Shown piece after piece: positions 11,760 through 25,105 of a stretch of DNA of 64,000 bases (positions are counted from its first letter, which is position 1; every line of letters starts with the position of its first letter). The DNA lies in contig BDSL01000131.1 of assembly GCA_003116995.1 (NCBI GenBank), forward strand, positions 124,001 to 188,000, given 5' to 3'. This DNA comes from Yamagishiella unicocca. Taxonomy: Eukaryota > Chlorophyta > Chlorophyceae > Chlamydomonadales > Volvocaceae. The notes beneath the pieces are model-generated. The model was not told where the DNA came from. It worked only from the letters and a program-made list of their open reading frames with translations, and ran no database searches. The position numbers were made by a program, and so were the translations under genes.

Positions 11760-14484
11760 TTCAACTATGTCGCTGCAAGCCTGTAAACATAAGCGGAATT
11801 TAGTACTTGCGGTGAGCGGCGATTGAGGGCACCTTGGGTCGACATCGTTGGTCTCACCAGCTATTCGCAGCACAGTGATGCCTGCACGCCGTATGCACTC
11901 CTTAAGCAGTACATGATGTTGCTTTGGTCCACGGTTCGGTATAAGCCCACAGGACTCAGCTGATAGCGCCTCGTCAGCACCTCAGCACTCAACAGTTTGC
12001 CATCGCGGGACCTGTTTTGGTCCCTGACGAACAGATTCGATTGCTTCTCGATAAGCTTGTTCTTATTCTATGTCACGTAATTATGCAAGTGCCTCATTCA
12101 CTGGTTGCCTTTGTCAGACCCAAAGTGCACGTACGAAGCTGTGCGCGCACAAGTGGCACAGGCAACTGAGCTGACAGTGTTCATGGCGTAACGTTAAAGG
12201 CGCATGCTAAAGCTGTCCAAACCGAGCGCGTTGCCATGATGCGCTTGTGATCTGCCGTACGGGCCAAAGCGCACAGCAGGATTGAATAATCGCGCCCGTA
12301 GAACAGGCAATTGTTATGTGCATGCCTGGCCCATTGTTTGCGTATATAAACCATTCGTCCCTTGCTGATGCATGTCCGCAAACCGGTATCTTCATACCGG
12401 TATCTGCACACTCAGGAATTGCTGTCCGTATTCATGGTGGGCCAGTCCCGGCTCTCCCTGAACGCTTTCCCAATCTGCTGTCCGTGCAGAGCAGTTAAGC
12501 ATCAAACCATCTATTGCTCTCAACTGCCCCCTTCCATTCGCCGGTTCCCAGCCATCACCATCTTATTTCCCAAGTCCCCGGGGGTCCCCACCATAGAACC
12601 TCTGACACGTACCCGGCAGCACTCGGATCATTCGCGGGCGCTGACGCGAAAACCAGAAAACCGTGCCACACGTATGACTACATCGACTGAGTCGACATGA
12701 CCGATGTCGTTCCATGTAATTAAACGCGGGACCTGTGCTGAAAGCCACGTCCAGGCCTTCTATCGCTTATAACTTTGAGGTCCCCCTCGCCTATTCTTTG
12801 AACCCTTGACACCCGCAACTCGCAGCATTCTCTGTCGCGCCACCTTTGCTGGCGTAAGTGAAAGTAACTAACAAACCCATAAAGTGCTCGCGGCCGTGTG
12901 GAAACAACGAAACAGGTCGGCAGAAATATCTTACGTGGGATATTGTAACCTCCCGGGCGTGAGGGCGCTTCAACCTCCCAGCAATGATCGGAAAACGTTT
13001 GCGCCCGAAGTGCGATCCCGTACAGTACGTCTATCCCTGTGCCCAACTTCTGATCAGGGGGAGACCCCCTTGCGTTTTACATTCCACACCTTGCTGTGAC
13101 TGTCTACGACCTACGTTCAGCCTAGCCTGCGGTGTGGTAGCCGCCAACGCAGAGTCTATTCCTCGAGCACCCTTGCGTGACGTACTGACTACGTGCCCGC
13201 CCAACGTGCCTGATCGGGCCTACCCTACAGGCATCATAGGGTGGCTTGCTCCGACCAGGCACGTTTTCGGTTATTCCATCCGTCCATTCCAGGCGGACCT
13301 GCGTTCCGTCTTGCAGCCGGGGACGCGCCGAAAATCCTGAGAACGTCCCCATGTTACGGTAGTTTGTGTAACTCCGATACGGGTGTGTGGCTTAATGCAC
13401 GCGATAAGATGGCAGCGCGCGCAAACAAAAGGCTGGGCAGGCGGATGTGTCCGTGTTGCAAATTCGGGACCGCCGGCCCTGTACCTGCTAGCCTCCTGCG
13501 GCGGTCCCCGCAACCTCCTCCGCCCGTCGCTGTCTGAACATTAGTTGCGCACCTGCCCGCCGCATACTGAAACTACTCATGTTACTCGTCCCTTCACGCC
13601 TGCTCGCGGCAAGGTCAGTTTCCACAAACGCATACACGCATACGCGACTGACACGTATCCGGTGTACTCGCTCCTCACCTGCTCATATACCTCTTTCCTT
13701 CTTGGCGCGAAATATCACTCGAAAATGCTCGGAACTCACTCCGTCTTACTATTTGACAGGCGTTTGGGCTAGCTAGATGTAAGAATGTGTTAGTGTGGCT
13801 GCATTTGGAAAAGCTCCAGCAAAGTTCTAGTTTTCTCATTACGAAAGGGTCGGAGTGGCTAGAAGTGCGGAAGCAGAACCTTCAGGGCCCCATGGGCCAT
13901 TCAATTTCGGCGGGAAATGGAGTCCCCAGCTGCAGTGTTGACGCCCAGCCTGGGGAGCAAATGGTAGGGTGCATCCGAGCTAAGACGGATAGTTTCTGCC
14001 ACTCGCTGGTGTTGCTCGGCATTTTGCTACTGGTGTTAGGATTGAAAGTTACAATGGGCTCCAAACGAGAAGCTACAGGTACATCGCTTGGTGTTGGTTG
14101 TCCCGGTAACTGAGGCCGGCCGTGCGGTCGATTTCGAACGAGGGTGCTTTCACCGTAGACTGAGCGCTCGTTGGAGAAAACAGTGTACGACAGGCTGTAC
14201 AAACCAGCCAACCACCGTCGGCGTCGTTCATTTCGCCCACCGTGGTAACCCGTCTCATGCCCCTGCGCGTTTCCAGAGGGCGAGTGCGCCTCCCGTCTAA
14301 CGGTCTAGCAACGTAAAATCCAGCGCGCCTCCCCGCGACCTTAAGACCGACAACATCCGCCAGCACAGCAGACGCCGCGCCGTTGCCCGGGCCAGGTGCA
14401 CCAGCATGCCGTCTTAATGCCGTACATGCCCTCCACTCTTGCCGCCGCCGGCCTCCTTGTCAACACCTGTCGCCCCCGGCCATG
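11760..14484. other. intergenic region between two minus-strand genes
   Basis: This 2.7-kb stretch is lower in G+C than the flanking exons and carries no open frame with recognisable protein similarity. It should hold the promoter and 5' leader (perhaps a short 5' exon) of the coiled-coil gene, and the 3' UTR of the CAP-D3 gene. The near-palindrome ACCGGTATCTTCATACCGGT lies around 12381-12400. Nothing else was supported. Confidence 0.4.
14049..14053 (-). terminator. candidate poly(A) signal TGTAA for CAP-D3
   Basis: TTACA on the plus strand reads TGTAA on the minus strand, about 430 nt after the CAP-D3 stop. TGTAA is the usual volvocine polyadenylation motif. The assignment is by position only. 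Confidence 0.35.
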
Positions 14485-17400
14485 CTAAGCGCCACCATGC
14501 CGCCTCTTGGTCGCACGAGCACGCGTCCCGCGCGCTCCCGCCTCCACTTTGACCCCTGCCGCCGCCGGCTCTTCGGCCCCAACCCCGAACCCCGCCGGCT
14601 GTTCCTCTACTTCGTGCTTCACCTTGACCGCAACCTCTCTCTTGACACCCACGCCCCCCACCTGACCCCGCTGTCGGGACGCAGCAGCGCCTCCATCGTC
14701 GGCAGCTCCGCCAGCCTCGCGATCACCTGTCCGCTGGCGCTCTCCTACAGGGTCCCCGCCGGCCTCCACCTCCGCGCCTCCGTCGCCATCCTCATCGGCG
14801 ACGGCGTCATCGGCGGCGCGCCTCGCTGCCCGCACGGCAGCAGCCAGCATCGCCGGCGGAGTCCGGTGCGGCTGCTTCGAAGCCACACCCTTCGTGTCGC
14901 CAGCGTCAGTGTTGTTCGGCCCCAACGGCCGGAGCGACTGTTGCTGATGCGCCGTTGGCATGGGGCTTGGCAAGATGACGGTGAAGCGCTCATCCGGGTC
15001 TGCAGCTGCTCCTGCGGCCGCGCCTCTGACGCCGCTCCTGACGCGAGCCGCTCCGACAAGTGCTGGAGAAGGGGCGGGCATGCCGCCTGCGTGGAACCTC
15101 TGCTGCTGCGCTCGCGCTATTGCGGACAACGGCGCGGGCGATGGCATAACGCCCAGCCCGCCCGCCATGCCTCGCTGCGTTGTGCCGAGAATCCCAGTGC
15201 GTGGGGTGCGCATGGCGGTGGCCGCGCCCGCTCCTGAAGTTGGGACCCAGTATCGGATTGGAGGGCGTCAGCGGATTTCAGCGGCGGGTGCGAAGCCTTA
15301 ACGATTACCAGTTGGGGTTTAGGGGCACGAAGGTAGGATGCTGTGCATCTGTGTGGAGGTAAGGTACGGTTCGGGGATGCGGGTGCTGGGCATATTGCGT
15401 CGTCCGTGCCTGCACCACGTACGGCTTCAGAACAGGTTCCCCCACTGCAATACCCGGCGCCTTACCAGCTCCCGGCACCGCAGCGATTGGGGTCTTGGCG
15501 CCAATCGGCACGCCAGCGTTCAAGCCAGCCCGCCCGTTCGGCGTGTACTGCCCCGACAGCAAGGGTCCGTCCCTCCGGCGCTTTGTGGCTGTGGCCAGCA
15601 CCTCCGCAGCGATTGGCGTACGGCTTGGCTCAACACCTGCACGAGAGGCAGTTGTTGAGGCAGTTGTTGAGGCAGTTGTTGAGGCAGTTGTTGAGGCAGG
15701 TGTTGAGCCAAGCAGGTTACGCGACACATACAGGTTACAAGGAGAGAGGAGCTGGCCTGGCGACGTCAAAGGGACGCAAATGATGGGGCATGCACCATGG
15801 GGGCCACTTGCAGCCCGAAGTGGACGTTGGCTACGGGAGCCACCACCGTGTCACCCACAGCTGGTCTACAACTTTGGCGATGCAGTAGGTAATCGTAATC
15901 CCAATAGGCGGCGAGGGTCGGGGATGGCGATAAGACGGCTAACGCCGGGTGCATAGTAAGGGAATAAAGCAAATCCCGTCAACTTCCGGCGAGTAAACGA
16001 GGCGCACGGTGTTGATCACCTGGTAAGATGGTGGTTTTGCGGTGCTGCCTCTCCACCGGCGCGGGCGGTGGCGGCATGAGTCCCTGCGACGTAGCCGCCG
16101 ACTCGTGCGCTGTGGGCGCTCGGGCGTCCCGGGATGCGGTTGCCGTGGGGGGCTCACCGGGGCCACGGCCATTGCCGGCGAGCGCTGCCGCCATTGCAGC
16201 CTCGTGCTGCTGTTGCTGCTGCTTTGCCATAGACTCGTAGTGCTTGAGGTCGTGCATGATCTCACGCGCCAGCTGCGCGAGCACGTTGTAGCAGGGCAGG
16301 TGGTGTCAGCGCAGTGCACGGGGGAAAGGGTGGGTTAGGTTCGTGCAAGAAGTGGTGGTTTCGGAGGCCCTGGCCTCGCAACAGGATGTATTGAAAGGGC
16401 GGCTGTGCTTAAGGTAAGTAAAGATTTAACTGGCCCTTGAGTGAAGTGCTGCTGCTGACCGGGCCCACCTGTTTGTCCGACACCACGATGTCCTCCACTT
16501 CAGACTTGTAGTCGCGGAGCAGCGTTGCCATGCACAGCATCAGCGACCCCAGCAGGGGATGCTTTTGCGCCTGCGATTGGGGCCGCGCGGATAGTGTTGA
16601 AAAACGAGCGGACGTGTCGATATGGGCGTCAGAACCACCTTAAGAGCGGGGTGGAAGCACCGCCGCACCACCACCGCCCGGACCCTCCCGCCTTGCCGAC
16701 CCTCACCTGCAGCATGTACCTCAGCTCCACCATGAGCGGCACCACGCTCTCGGCCAGGTGCTTCCGCATCATCGCTCCCACCTGGCAGCAGCCGACAGGG
16801 GGGCCACAGGAAAGGAAGCGAGGGCCAATGATGACACAGTCGGTAGCATGAGCCATCAGATGACCTTCCCGGTGGAAGAGGAAGGCGGGTGGACCATGGT
16901 GTGTGGGTTACGACAACATGGGAAGCCAGGCCGCTGGGATGTGACCGCTTGTAATTGTGTCAAGTGCCAGGCAGTCTGTGGGACGGGAGCCAACCGCGGC
17001 CATCGCGAGTGTCGTTCCGGCTGTCACCGCGACCCGCGAGGATGCAGCCAGGTCAAGGAGCGACGGCCAAGTAACCTGCCCTCGGAATAAAGCATACGGG
17101 CCCTGGCGGACGCAGTAGTATTTGGAAGCCCGTCACACCGGTGCAGGCGCCTGTTGTGAACACGGCCAGCGCTCCGCTTGGCGTTATGGTCCAAAACAGA
17201 AAATTACGTACCAGCTTGCCGCGCGCCTTTGTGGCGTCCTCCTGGGTGCCGGACATCTGGTCCGCAGCGCCATCTTCATCGGCGGGCGCACCGAAACGAC
17301 TGGCGTTCACCTGCGAGATGGCCGGTGCGCAACAAGTGTCAGGCGCACGCCCCACTCCCTATTTTAAAGCTTTACGGTATTCGTACGCGTTAGCGGCCGC

Positions 17401-20400
17401 GGCCCCCAAAATGTTCCACCCTCCCCGACCTGTTGTCAAGTTCTTATTCTTATCACAGCTGGCAACGTGCAAGGTCGCCCGGCAGACCGACCTTCATGTC
17501 CTTGCACGCAAGCAGGCGTAGCGCGTCACCCAGCACCTCCTCCGCCTGCGGCAGCGGCAGCAGCCCGTCCACGACGCCCCCGAGCACCTCGGCCACCAGC
17601 TTGGCAGACGCGGCGAAGCGGTGCTCCGGGCTCATGCGGCGCAGCAGGGCCGTGTAGATGATGTCGCGCTTGGCCCTGCGCGACCCAGACACGGGCGCCG
17701 AGTGTGGAGTGCGAACACGTGTGCCGCAGGTGCCGGCACCCTTATGCCAGGTGTGGTCGCAGCTGACCACACCCAGTTAATGGGCAGTCGATGCTGACGA
17801 CAGGCACATGCGCCCACTGCCGGTCTGTAGACACCCCCAACCCATCATCTGCCCTTGCAACCCCCTCACCTCATGATGGGCGAGGAGCCCTTGAGGTGGA
17901 AGGCGCCTCCCTCCAGGGCGCTGTGCAGCGCCAGCTCGGCCGCCAGTTCGGAGGAGCCGCCACTGGCGCGGCTTGCGTGGAGGCCCGCGCTGTGTGCGAG
18001 CGGAAGGAAGGGAGGGAGGGAGGCGAGGCGGGCAAACAGGGAGGGGGCGCGTGTCGTGTCATTATTTATTTCGCGGCGATTGTGACTTTAGCAACAAGAC
18101 AGGTGTGGGCTATCACCCTCCCCGGACCGACCTGCAGTCGTTCAGCACGAAGAGCGACTCGATAAAGTGGTTGTATGCCAGCATGGGCGCCTTCGCCGCC
18201 AGGGAGTCGCTGAGCAGGTATTGCGCGAGCTGGCGCACCCCGAGGCACTCGTCCACCAGGGCCAGCAGGAACCTGAGATGAGTGAGCACAGCCGGTTGCA
18301 GCGGACGCAGCAGGAGCTGTAGTGGCGCACATGGGAGATTCACGAGAAACACCGTCGCTTTTGCGAGGCGATATGGGACTCAGCAACGCACCCGATACGC
18401 GCAGCGGCTGCTGATCGACGGCCACGTGTGACCCCTCCGTTGGCCCTCATGCACGTGGACCCCTGTCTGCCCAGTTGCTGTCAGCTTGCCTGCCCACGCA
18501 CCTGTGCACGAGCGCTCCGCGCCACTTGACGAAGTCCCGCAGCAGCAGGTTGGCCAGCAGCGCCAGCGCCTGTCTGCGCACCAGCTCGTGCGGGTCGCGG
18601 ACCATGGCCGCCAGCCGCGACACGTACGCGTCTGCCAGGCCGGTGAACTGCACCACCATGTCCGACAGTGCCACCAGCAGGTTGGTGCGGACGACCGGAC
18701 TGGGGGCGCCTGACATCTCCTGCGGGATGGGGTGGTGGAGAGAACCCGGGTGTATGAGAAGAGGCGTTTGAAAGGGGGGAAGAGAGGAAAGGCCACATAC
18801 GAAAGGCGGTGAAGCATTTCTCCTGTACTGGCTCTGCCCAACCGCACCGGAGCTCGCTTGCTGGGCTACAAACATGGTAACCGCGGAAAACGAATGAAGG
18901 AGACAGCGAGATGTGCAGACGGGCCCGCCCCACTTGCCTGCACCAGCAGCGGCACGCACTTCTTGGCTAGGGCCTCGTCCGCCATACACAGCTTTCCAAG
19001 GCAGGTCCATGCGTGGGCTGACACGCCCGACAGGGCGGCGTTGCTGGCGACCTGCCGGCAACAGCAGCGGCAGCTCATGCGTCAACGGATGCACAGCGCA
19101 CGGCGTGTTGTTGCTTCTAGAGTTATGGACGGAAAGTGTAGCGGACTTCAAGTACGCGCGGCCAAGCCCCACATCAGGGGTTGCTTGCAGGGTACGGGTA
19201 CAGTGTGTGGGACAGCGGATGGGTGCAAGGTGGCGCAGGTCGAGGTTTGCTCGCACCTGGGTCGCCCGCCCCGAAGCCGCCGGTCCGCCGCCGCCGCGTG
19301 TGCTGGTGAGCGCCTGCACCTTGACCGCGGCACCTGCCGGCATCCGGGTCTCGCGGAGCAGCGTCACTTCCCCCAGAGTGAACAGCGCCAGCTGGCAGCG
19401 GGTGGCCAGGGCGGGACTCTGCAGGTGCAGGCGCGAAGGGTAGTGGTGATGGAGGCAAATCAGCCAGTTAAGAAGCTCTTTTCCGGTAGAGAAATATGAT
19501 GTAGAGTGCGGTCATGAAGAGCACGCACGCACGCGCCGTGAGGTTTTATGGGCGCAAGTGAGGTGAAAATGCCGTGGGCGGCGGCCTGTGCTGAAGATGC
19601 GCTCCACGCTGTGCGCACACCAGTCAAGGCTAAGAAGGTTGTCGCACCGCATATCGCCACCCGCATACATACCAGGTTGCCCCGTGCCTCCATGGCCTGC
19701 GCCAGCACCTCCTCCGACGCCTCCAGCACCCTCATGCACCACTGCGCCGGCGGCCCCACGACCGACTGGCCGCCCTCCGCCTCTGTCAACTTGTGCAGCG
19801 CCGCCAGGTGGGCGGCCACGGCGGCACACGGCAGGTTGAAGCCCAGGATGGCCTGTGCGCGCAGGGCAGGCAAGTCAGGCCAGCGAGCAGCAGCATGATC
19901 GGCCCAGGTTTCCTACGCCTCGTAGCCAGCCGTGTACGAGACTCGAGTGTAGAGGGGCAAAGCGCAGACCGGATTGGATTTGCCGCTGCGCTGGCTTTAC
20001 GGCTTCACAAGACGGTGCATTTATTCACCGGTGAGTCTCGATTACCCCTTGGGAGAATTACAGCCCGTGTGTGTTCGCACCTGCAGCAGCCCCCCAGCCA
20101 GTTTCGTGGCGTCAGCCGCTGGGAAGCGCGACGCCGCGTGGCTGATGACCCACAGCAGCATCGCGCCCTCCTGTGCTGACGCCCCCGCGCCAGCTGCCTG
20201 CAGCTCCGCCCAGCAGCGCTGCAGAAACTGCCACGACGGCGCCGATGGGTCCTGCCCAGCCACCTCCACCAGCAGAATCCATGCGCCTTCTCGCTGGTCG
20301 CGTACGGTGCGCTGCTGCTCCCGCATGCGCTCACGCTCCGCCTCCTGGTCACGCCTGCCAGCCGGGCGGCCCGCTGCAGCAGCCGCGGCAGGCGGGTCGT

Positions 20401-23400
20401 CCGGAACGTCGCGCGCTGCAAGGGACACGGTGCGGGTATTGGAGGGCCAAGGGTCCATCTTCCGGAGGGGCAGGTGGCTGGTTGCCGGCAAGGTAGCTCG
20501 TTGCCGGCACTTCCTCAGCGACACAGTCCACAACACAACATGCTGCAATCAATAGGCTGTCCCAAACCTCCGCATTGGGCTGGCACCCATACGGTATCCC
20601 CACAGATCGCGAGCCCTAGGGCCTTACTACATCAGGAACCGTACACGTCAGCGCAGCACGCCGCGCAAGCGCCCACATCGTGAGTACCATGCGCGTGTTG
20701 TGTGCTGCTGCAGGCGCGTGCCATCGCACCTGCAGTCAGGAGGGCCTCCAGGCCTGCCGCCACCTGGGGCCCCCGCAGTTGCTTCTTCGCCGCGAGCATC
20801 GTCAGGGCCTTGCCCACGCAGCTCGAGCCCGCGCGCCCCATCTGCGCCAGCGCCGCCAGCCGCTGCCGCACCTCGGAGTCGGCCTGCTGCTGTGCCGCCG
20901 ATGCCGCCCCGCCGGCACCCCCGCCGCGGCCCGCCCCGCCGCGGCCGCCGCCACCCTTGCCCCCGAGGAGTGCCACCGGGTCCAGCACAAGCGCCAACAA
21001 CCGGTCCAGCACTGCGTCCTGGACGGCGCCCTCCGGGTCACGGATCATGGGCATAACGCACCGCGCCCACACGCCGGCCAGCCCAGCGTGTTGCGGGTAG
21101 CAGCTGACGAGGTTGCATACCACCTGCAAGGCGGCCTTGCGCACGCTGACCTGCCGGGGTTGGGGGGTTGGGACGCGGGTGATGGGACCGTGTAGCTGCA
21201 AGGGGCACTGCTTGTGACCCGTGGGCGACTTAGGTAACACTGAGACCGGATGCCCAGTAGTGCGAGTTAGGGCGGCACGGCGCATATGTGATATGCTGGA
21301 TGCGTATGTGTGCTGTGCTGAGTCCCTGCGTGCGTGTCGCGCTCACCAGCGAATCAGCCGTGGCCTCCTCCAAGACCTGCACGTCCTGCGACGTGGGGCC
21401 ATCAGAAGAGGGACGGCCGGCCGAGGCCGGAGAAGCTGGGCCCGAGGCGGCGCACAGCCCCAGGACACTCTCCAGAAGCTGCAGTGCTGCCTTGCGCACC
21501 GCCGCCTTCTCGTCTCGGCACCGAGCGTGACACATTGCAGTCATCCAGGCGAGGTCCTGCGGTGGTTGCAGCGTGGAGGGGAGGACCCAGCACGTGACGT
21601 GGCTTCATATCTTTCGCCACTGCTTCGAGCAAGTCGGGCTTGCATGATGCATTTTCGCACCTACCAGCGAGACTTTGCCAGGGATGGTCGCAGACACCTG
21701 CGCTTCCGGCGGTGGGGATGCCGACGCGTTCTGGTCCCGATCATCTGCGCCATCCTCGTCGTCTTCCGAGCCGCCCTCGCCCTCGCCAGCCCCTTTTCCG
21801 CGCGGCTCGACAACCTGTGTAATGGCGGGCGCAAGCATTTCGCAAGTCGGTTGGCAAAAGCAGCTGCTCAAGACCATAAATGGCGGCGAGTCACACCGAT
21901 GTTGTGCTTTACGTGGCTACTCCTAGTAGGAGCACCTGAACGACACATGACGCGTGTGCGACCAGAAGGGATTGCGACAGGCAGGGCATCTGGACGTGTG
22001 TCGTAAGCCGCCGTCTGCGACAGGGCCCGGCACCACGCTGGCGCACCTCCACCAGCGCAGTTGCGCGCATACCGGCAGCCGCACCTTGATGCTGATGTGT
22101 CGCGACGCACACAACGCCGGCACGAAGGCGGCGGCGTCCCCAGCCTCCCCGCTGCCGACAGCCGCGTCTGTAAGCCGCTTCGCGAACGACTGCGCGCAAT
22201 CAGCCAAGCAGCCAATGGACTTGCCGCGCACGCCTGCGTCGCAAATGCAGAGGTTACAAACGGTGTCAGGCAGACCAAGGTTCGTGCATGCACGGGTGTG
22301 CGCCACCACCGGACGCACGGGAACCACACGACGCTGAGGGCACAAAGGAAAGGGCACTAGAGAGTGAAGTGTCCCAGCCATGGGCCCCGCATGTGAGCAC
22401 AGCGGGATCACTTATCAATGCGGGAGCTGGTGCGAGGGGCTGTAGGATGTATTCCTGCGCTAGGATGAGGGACCGGCCATCCAGTTACGCGCTCTACCCG
22501 TGCCCATGACTTACTGGCCGACTTGTCGTGTGAGCGACCCACGACGATACCCAGGCAAAGGGCGCTCCAGGGAGCTTCCAGCTCGTCGCCGGCGCCGCAG
22601 CTGCCGTCCACCAGGCGCTGCGGGTGGCATGGGCCGGGGGGCTAATACGGTTAAGCGCAGCATCGTCGGAGCGAAGAGGGGCGACCAGCGCGATTGCGAT
22701 TCCCAGGGATCGGTAGAAGGACGCTGGCAGCCTGTCCCCAGGGCTTCACGCATTGGAGGCGTAAGCAGGATGAGGAAGTGGTGCCCAGACACGCGCTTGC
22801 CTGGTAGACCCCAGTCGCTGCAAAGGGCGCCGGCAGGCTTGACAGCAGCGCGCCCGCCAACTCCACCGCGACGAGGCGGTTGCCTATCTGCGTTTAGTCA
22901 GGAGCAGGAACGGCACTAGGTCAGCCGGTAGCACGTCGTCCGTGTGCAATCAAAGGACTTTCAGCATCGCCGTACCACCGCCATCACGGCCACGTAACGA
23001 GTCGATACGTCGTGCGCGTAATGAGGTTAGGTTGTTCGCGTGCAGAGAACGGGATCACTCAGTACCGCTGCCTCACCTTGTGGGTTCGTGAGAGGCGCTG
23101 GAGGAAAAGGCAGAAGTTGCGAAGCTCGTCGGGAGAGCAGCTGGGGATCTGTACGGCAGCCAATTTAGTAGGGCGGCCGGGATCATGGCATGCGAAAGGA
23201 GGGATGGAGATGGAGCACCGCAGCATGCGGCATGACGCACGCGCTATTGGACAGCACAGTAGTGCATACACGCACGGACAGTGCGCATGCCCTGGCCGGT
23301 CAAACCTGGCCACTCTTCCCGCCCCTCTGGTTACGTGCACTACAAGGCCTTTGCGCCCAACCGGTCCTGCGTTGCCTCATCCCATCCATATGCACAGCGA

Positions 23401-24870
23401 ATGCCTTCAAAAGCGTCGTCGCGCCAACTCACGAGCGCTTGTATGGAAGCCGCCGCCAGCTGTCGGCAGTCTGACTTGTCAGGCACGCGCAGGCACAGCT
23501 GACGCATGACCGCCAGCCGGCACGGCCGGGCGTCAGCATTTTTACTGCAGGTCAAGGTTGGCGGCGAGTTCAGAAGGCATGCGAGACTTTGAAACCCAAG
23601 ATTGGCTTGCTGAGAAAGTATTGTCCACGGCACGGGCCCACAATCCATTCTGGTGCAGCAAAGCAATGCCTCTAGTGCTGACCGCCCATAACGTACTCGG
23701 TGCTGCTCTCACAAGGAAAGACACGCTCGCGGTGGAGGAGGAGCCGTACCTGAGGAAATTGTCGACGAGGCTAAGCGCGGCGCTGCGGCGATCCAACCCG
23801 TGGCCTCGCTTCACCGTGTCCGCACCCAGCAGCGCCGGCACAAGCCGGTGGCACACTACTGCTGCTGTCTGCGCCACGTCACCATGGCGGCCGTCCATGG
23901 CCACGGGCAGCAGCGCAAAGGCCGCCTCTGCGACTGACACGCCTGCGCATTCGGGCGTGACAAGTAGGCGTGCGATTAACACGAGTGACGCTTACACATG
24001 TTCGCTAATCCTGGCTCTGGAAACTGCCTTCCTTCCTGAATCTCCTAGGGACTGCAATTCCGGTGCAGTTACGGCAAGAGACATGCCCGATGCCGTGTAA
24101 GCTGCACACTTGATTGCCACCCCAGCCATGCTATAGCGAGCGAACCATGGGTCATGTGCCTACCCTGGTTGCGGGCCGCTCCACCGCCACGCTTGCTTCC
24201 CTTCTCCGGCTTGCCATTCCCTGACGCGATTGCGCTGGCAGTCATATCGACCAACGCGTCCAGCAGCAAGCTAAACATCTCTGGGCTGCCGCGCATGCTG
24301 TGATGTTTTAGGAAGACGCCCAGCTCCTCCAACAGGGATAAGGGAGCAGCTGTCGGCGGAGAGTCGCCCGCCCCATCGTGCTGCTGCGTTCCACCATCGC
24401 CGCCCTGCTGCTGAGCTTCGCGCCTGGTCGGCAGGCACAATCCTTTCAGGCAGTGCACGAACGCTGCAAAGGCATAGGGCTCGCAAAGAGTTCCAACCTG
24501 TGTGTAATGGAACAAAAAGTGTTCGTTTGGGGTGAAGCACGGGCCCGGGAAGGGCCTCCATGTCCCCAACAGAGAGTGGGCTTCCTAGGCCCCAGCTCAC
24601 CGGCGAATCCTGCAAGCTTAGCAGTCCAGTATATATAGTGGCCGCTCGGCCCCGAAGGCTTGCGTCCTGAAGCTTGAGAATCTCTGCCAACGCGCGAGTC
24701 AGAGCCACGGCCGATACCTCCTCGCCCTGTAATGCGGCCCATCCTGAAGATGCTCTGAGCTCATGCACTGTCTCTAAGGCCTCTGCAAGTGCCTCCTCGG
24801 CGTGTCTGCCGGTCAAGTCGCCACTTGCCACCTCCGCCAGCTGCGCCAGTGACGCAGCCGAAACAGCCAT
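14485..24870 (-). CDS. CAPD3: condensin II complex HEAT-repeat subunit CAP-D3
   Basis: About 24 exons run from the ATG at 24870 to the stop at 14485. Checked junctions include 24601, 24497-24164, 15466 and 15233. The diagnostic core is at 18722-18503, which reads DPHELVRRQALALLANLLL followed by RDFVKWRGAL. The next exon (18276-18133) contains VDECLGVRQLAQYLL and KAPMLAYNHFIESLFVLNDC. These match the CAP-D3 (NCAPD3) signature rather than CAP-D2, which has IKVKG instead of VKW[KR]G. The exon at 17690-17503 (AKRDIIYTALL... then PEHRF) also fits this family. CAP-D3 is the HEAT subunit that helps load condensin II onto chromosomes for mitotic compaction. The C-terminus is long, Ala/Gly-rich and charged. 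The first exon lies 235 bp from the divergent gene at 25106. Family assignment is firm, but individual exon edges in the middle are approximate. Confidence 0.88.
15623..15713 (-). repeat. 12-bp minisatellite flanked by an 18-bp perfect inverted repeat
   Basis: About four copies of a 12-bp unit (GTTGAGGCAGTT phase on the plus strand) lie between two arms. The arms, 15623-15640 and 15696-15713, are perfect reverse complements of 18 bp. On the minus-strand RNA the downstream arm contains the CGTGCAG|GTG that serves as a candidate 3' splice site for the penultimate CAP-D3 exon. The repeat unit supplies CTCAAC branch-point-like motifs. The frame is also open through the repeat as a Thr-Ala-Ser-Thr array, so it may instead be coding. 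Confidence 0.75.
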
Positions 24871-25105
24871 TTTTATATGTCAGATATATTCTCAATTTGT
24901 ATCATTTTATCAAGCGCTAAATCAGGGAAACAGCTTGCTCCTGCACTCTATACTCCAAAAACTGAATCCGGCTGGTTTCGGATGACAACTGTGGCTCGTC
25001 CTTCCACTCTCCATACGTATTCACTTTAGGAATGCATTTGATTGGTATACGGGTGCCTATGACGTGAAGCGCTATTTTACCACAGTAACCTAGCCGGGTC
25101 CAAGG
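24871..25105. promoter_or_regulatory. short divergent promoter region, CAP-D3 / small plastid gene
   Basis: Only 235 bp separate the start codons of two oppositely directed genes. The segment is A+T-rich compared with both flanks, with TTTTTATATGTC close to the CAP-D3 start. Both 5' UTRs and core promoters must lie here unless a leader exon has been missed. Confidence 0.5.

Noticed and set aside
14485..24870. Condensin I subunit CAP-D2
   Set aside because: The FVKWRGAL and KAPMLAYNHFIESLFVLNDC segments are diagnostic of CAP-D3. CAP-D2 has a different sequence at this position.
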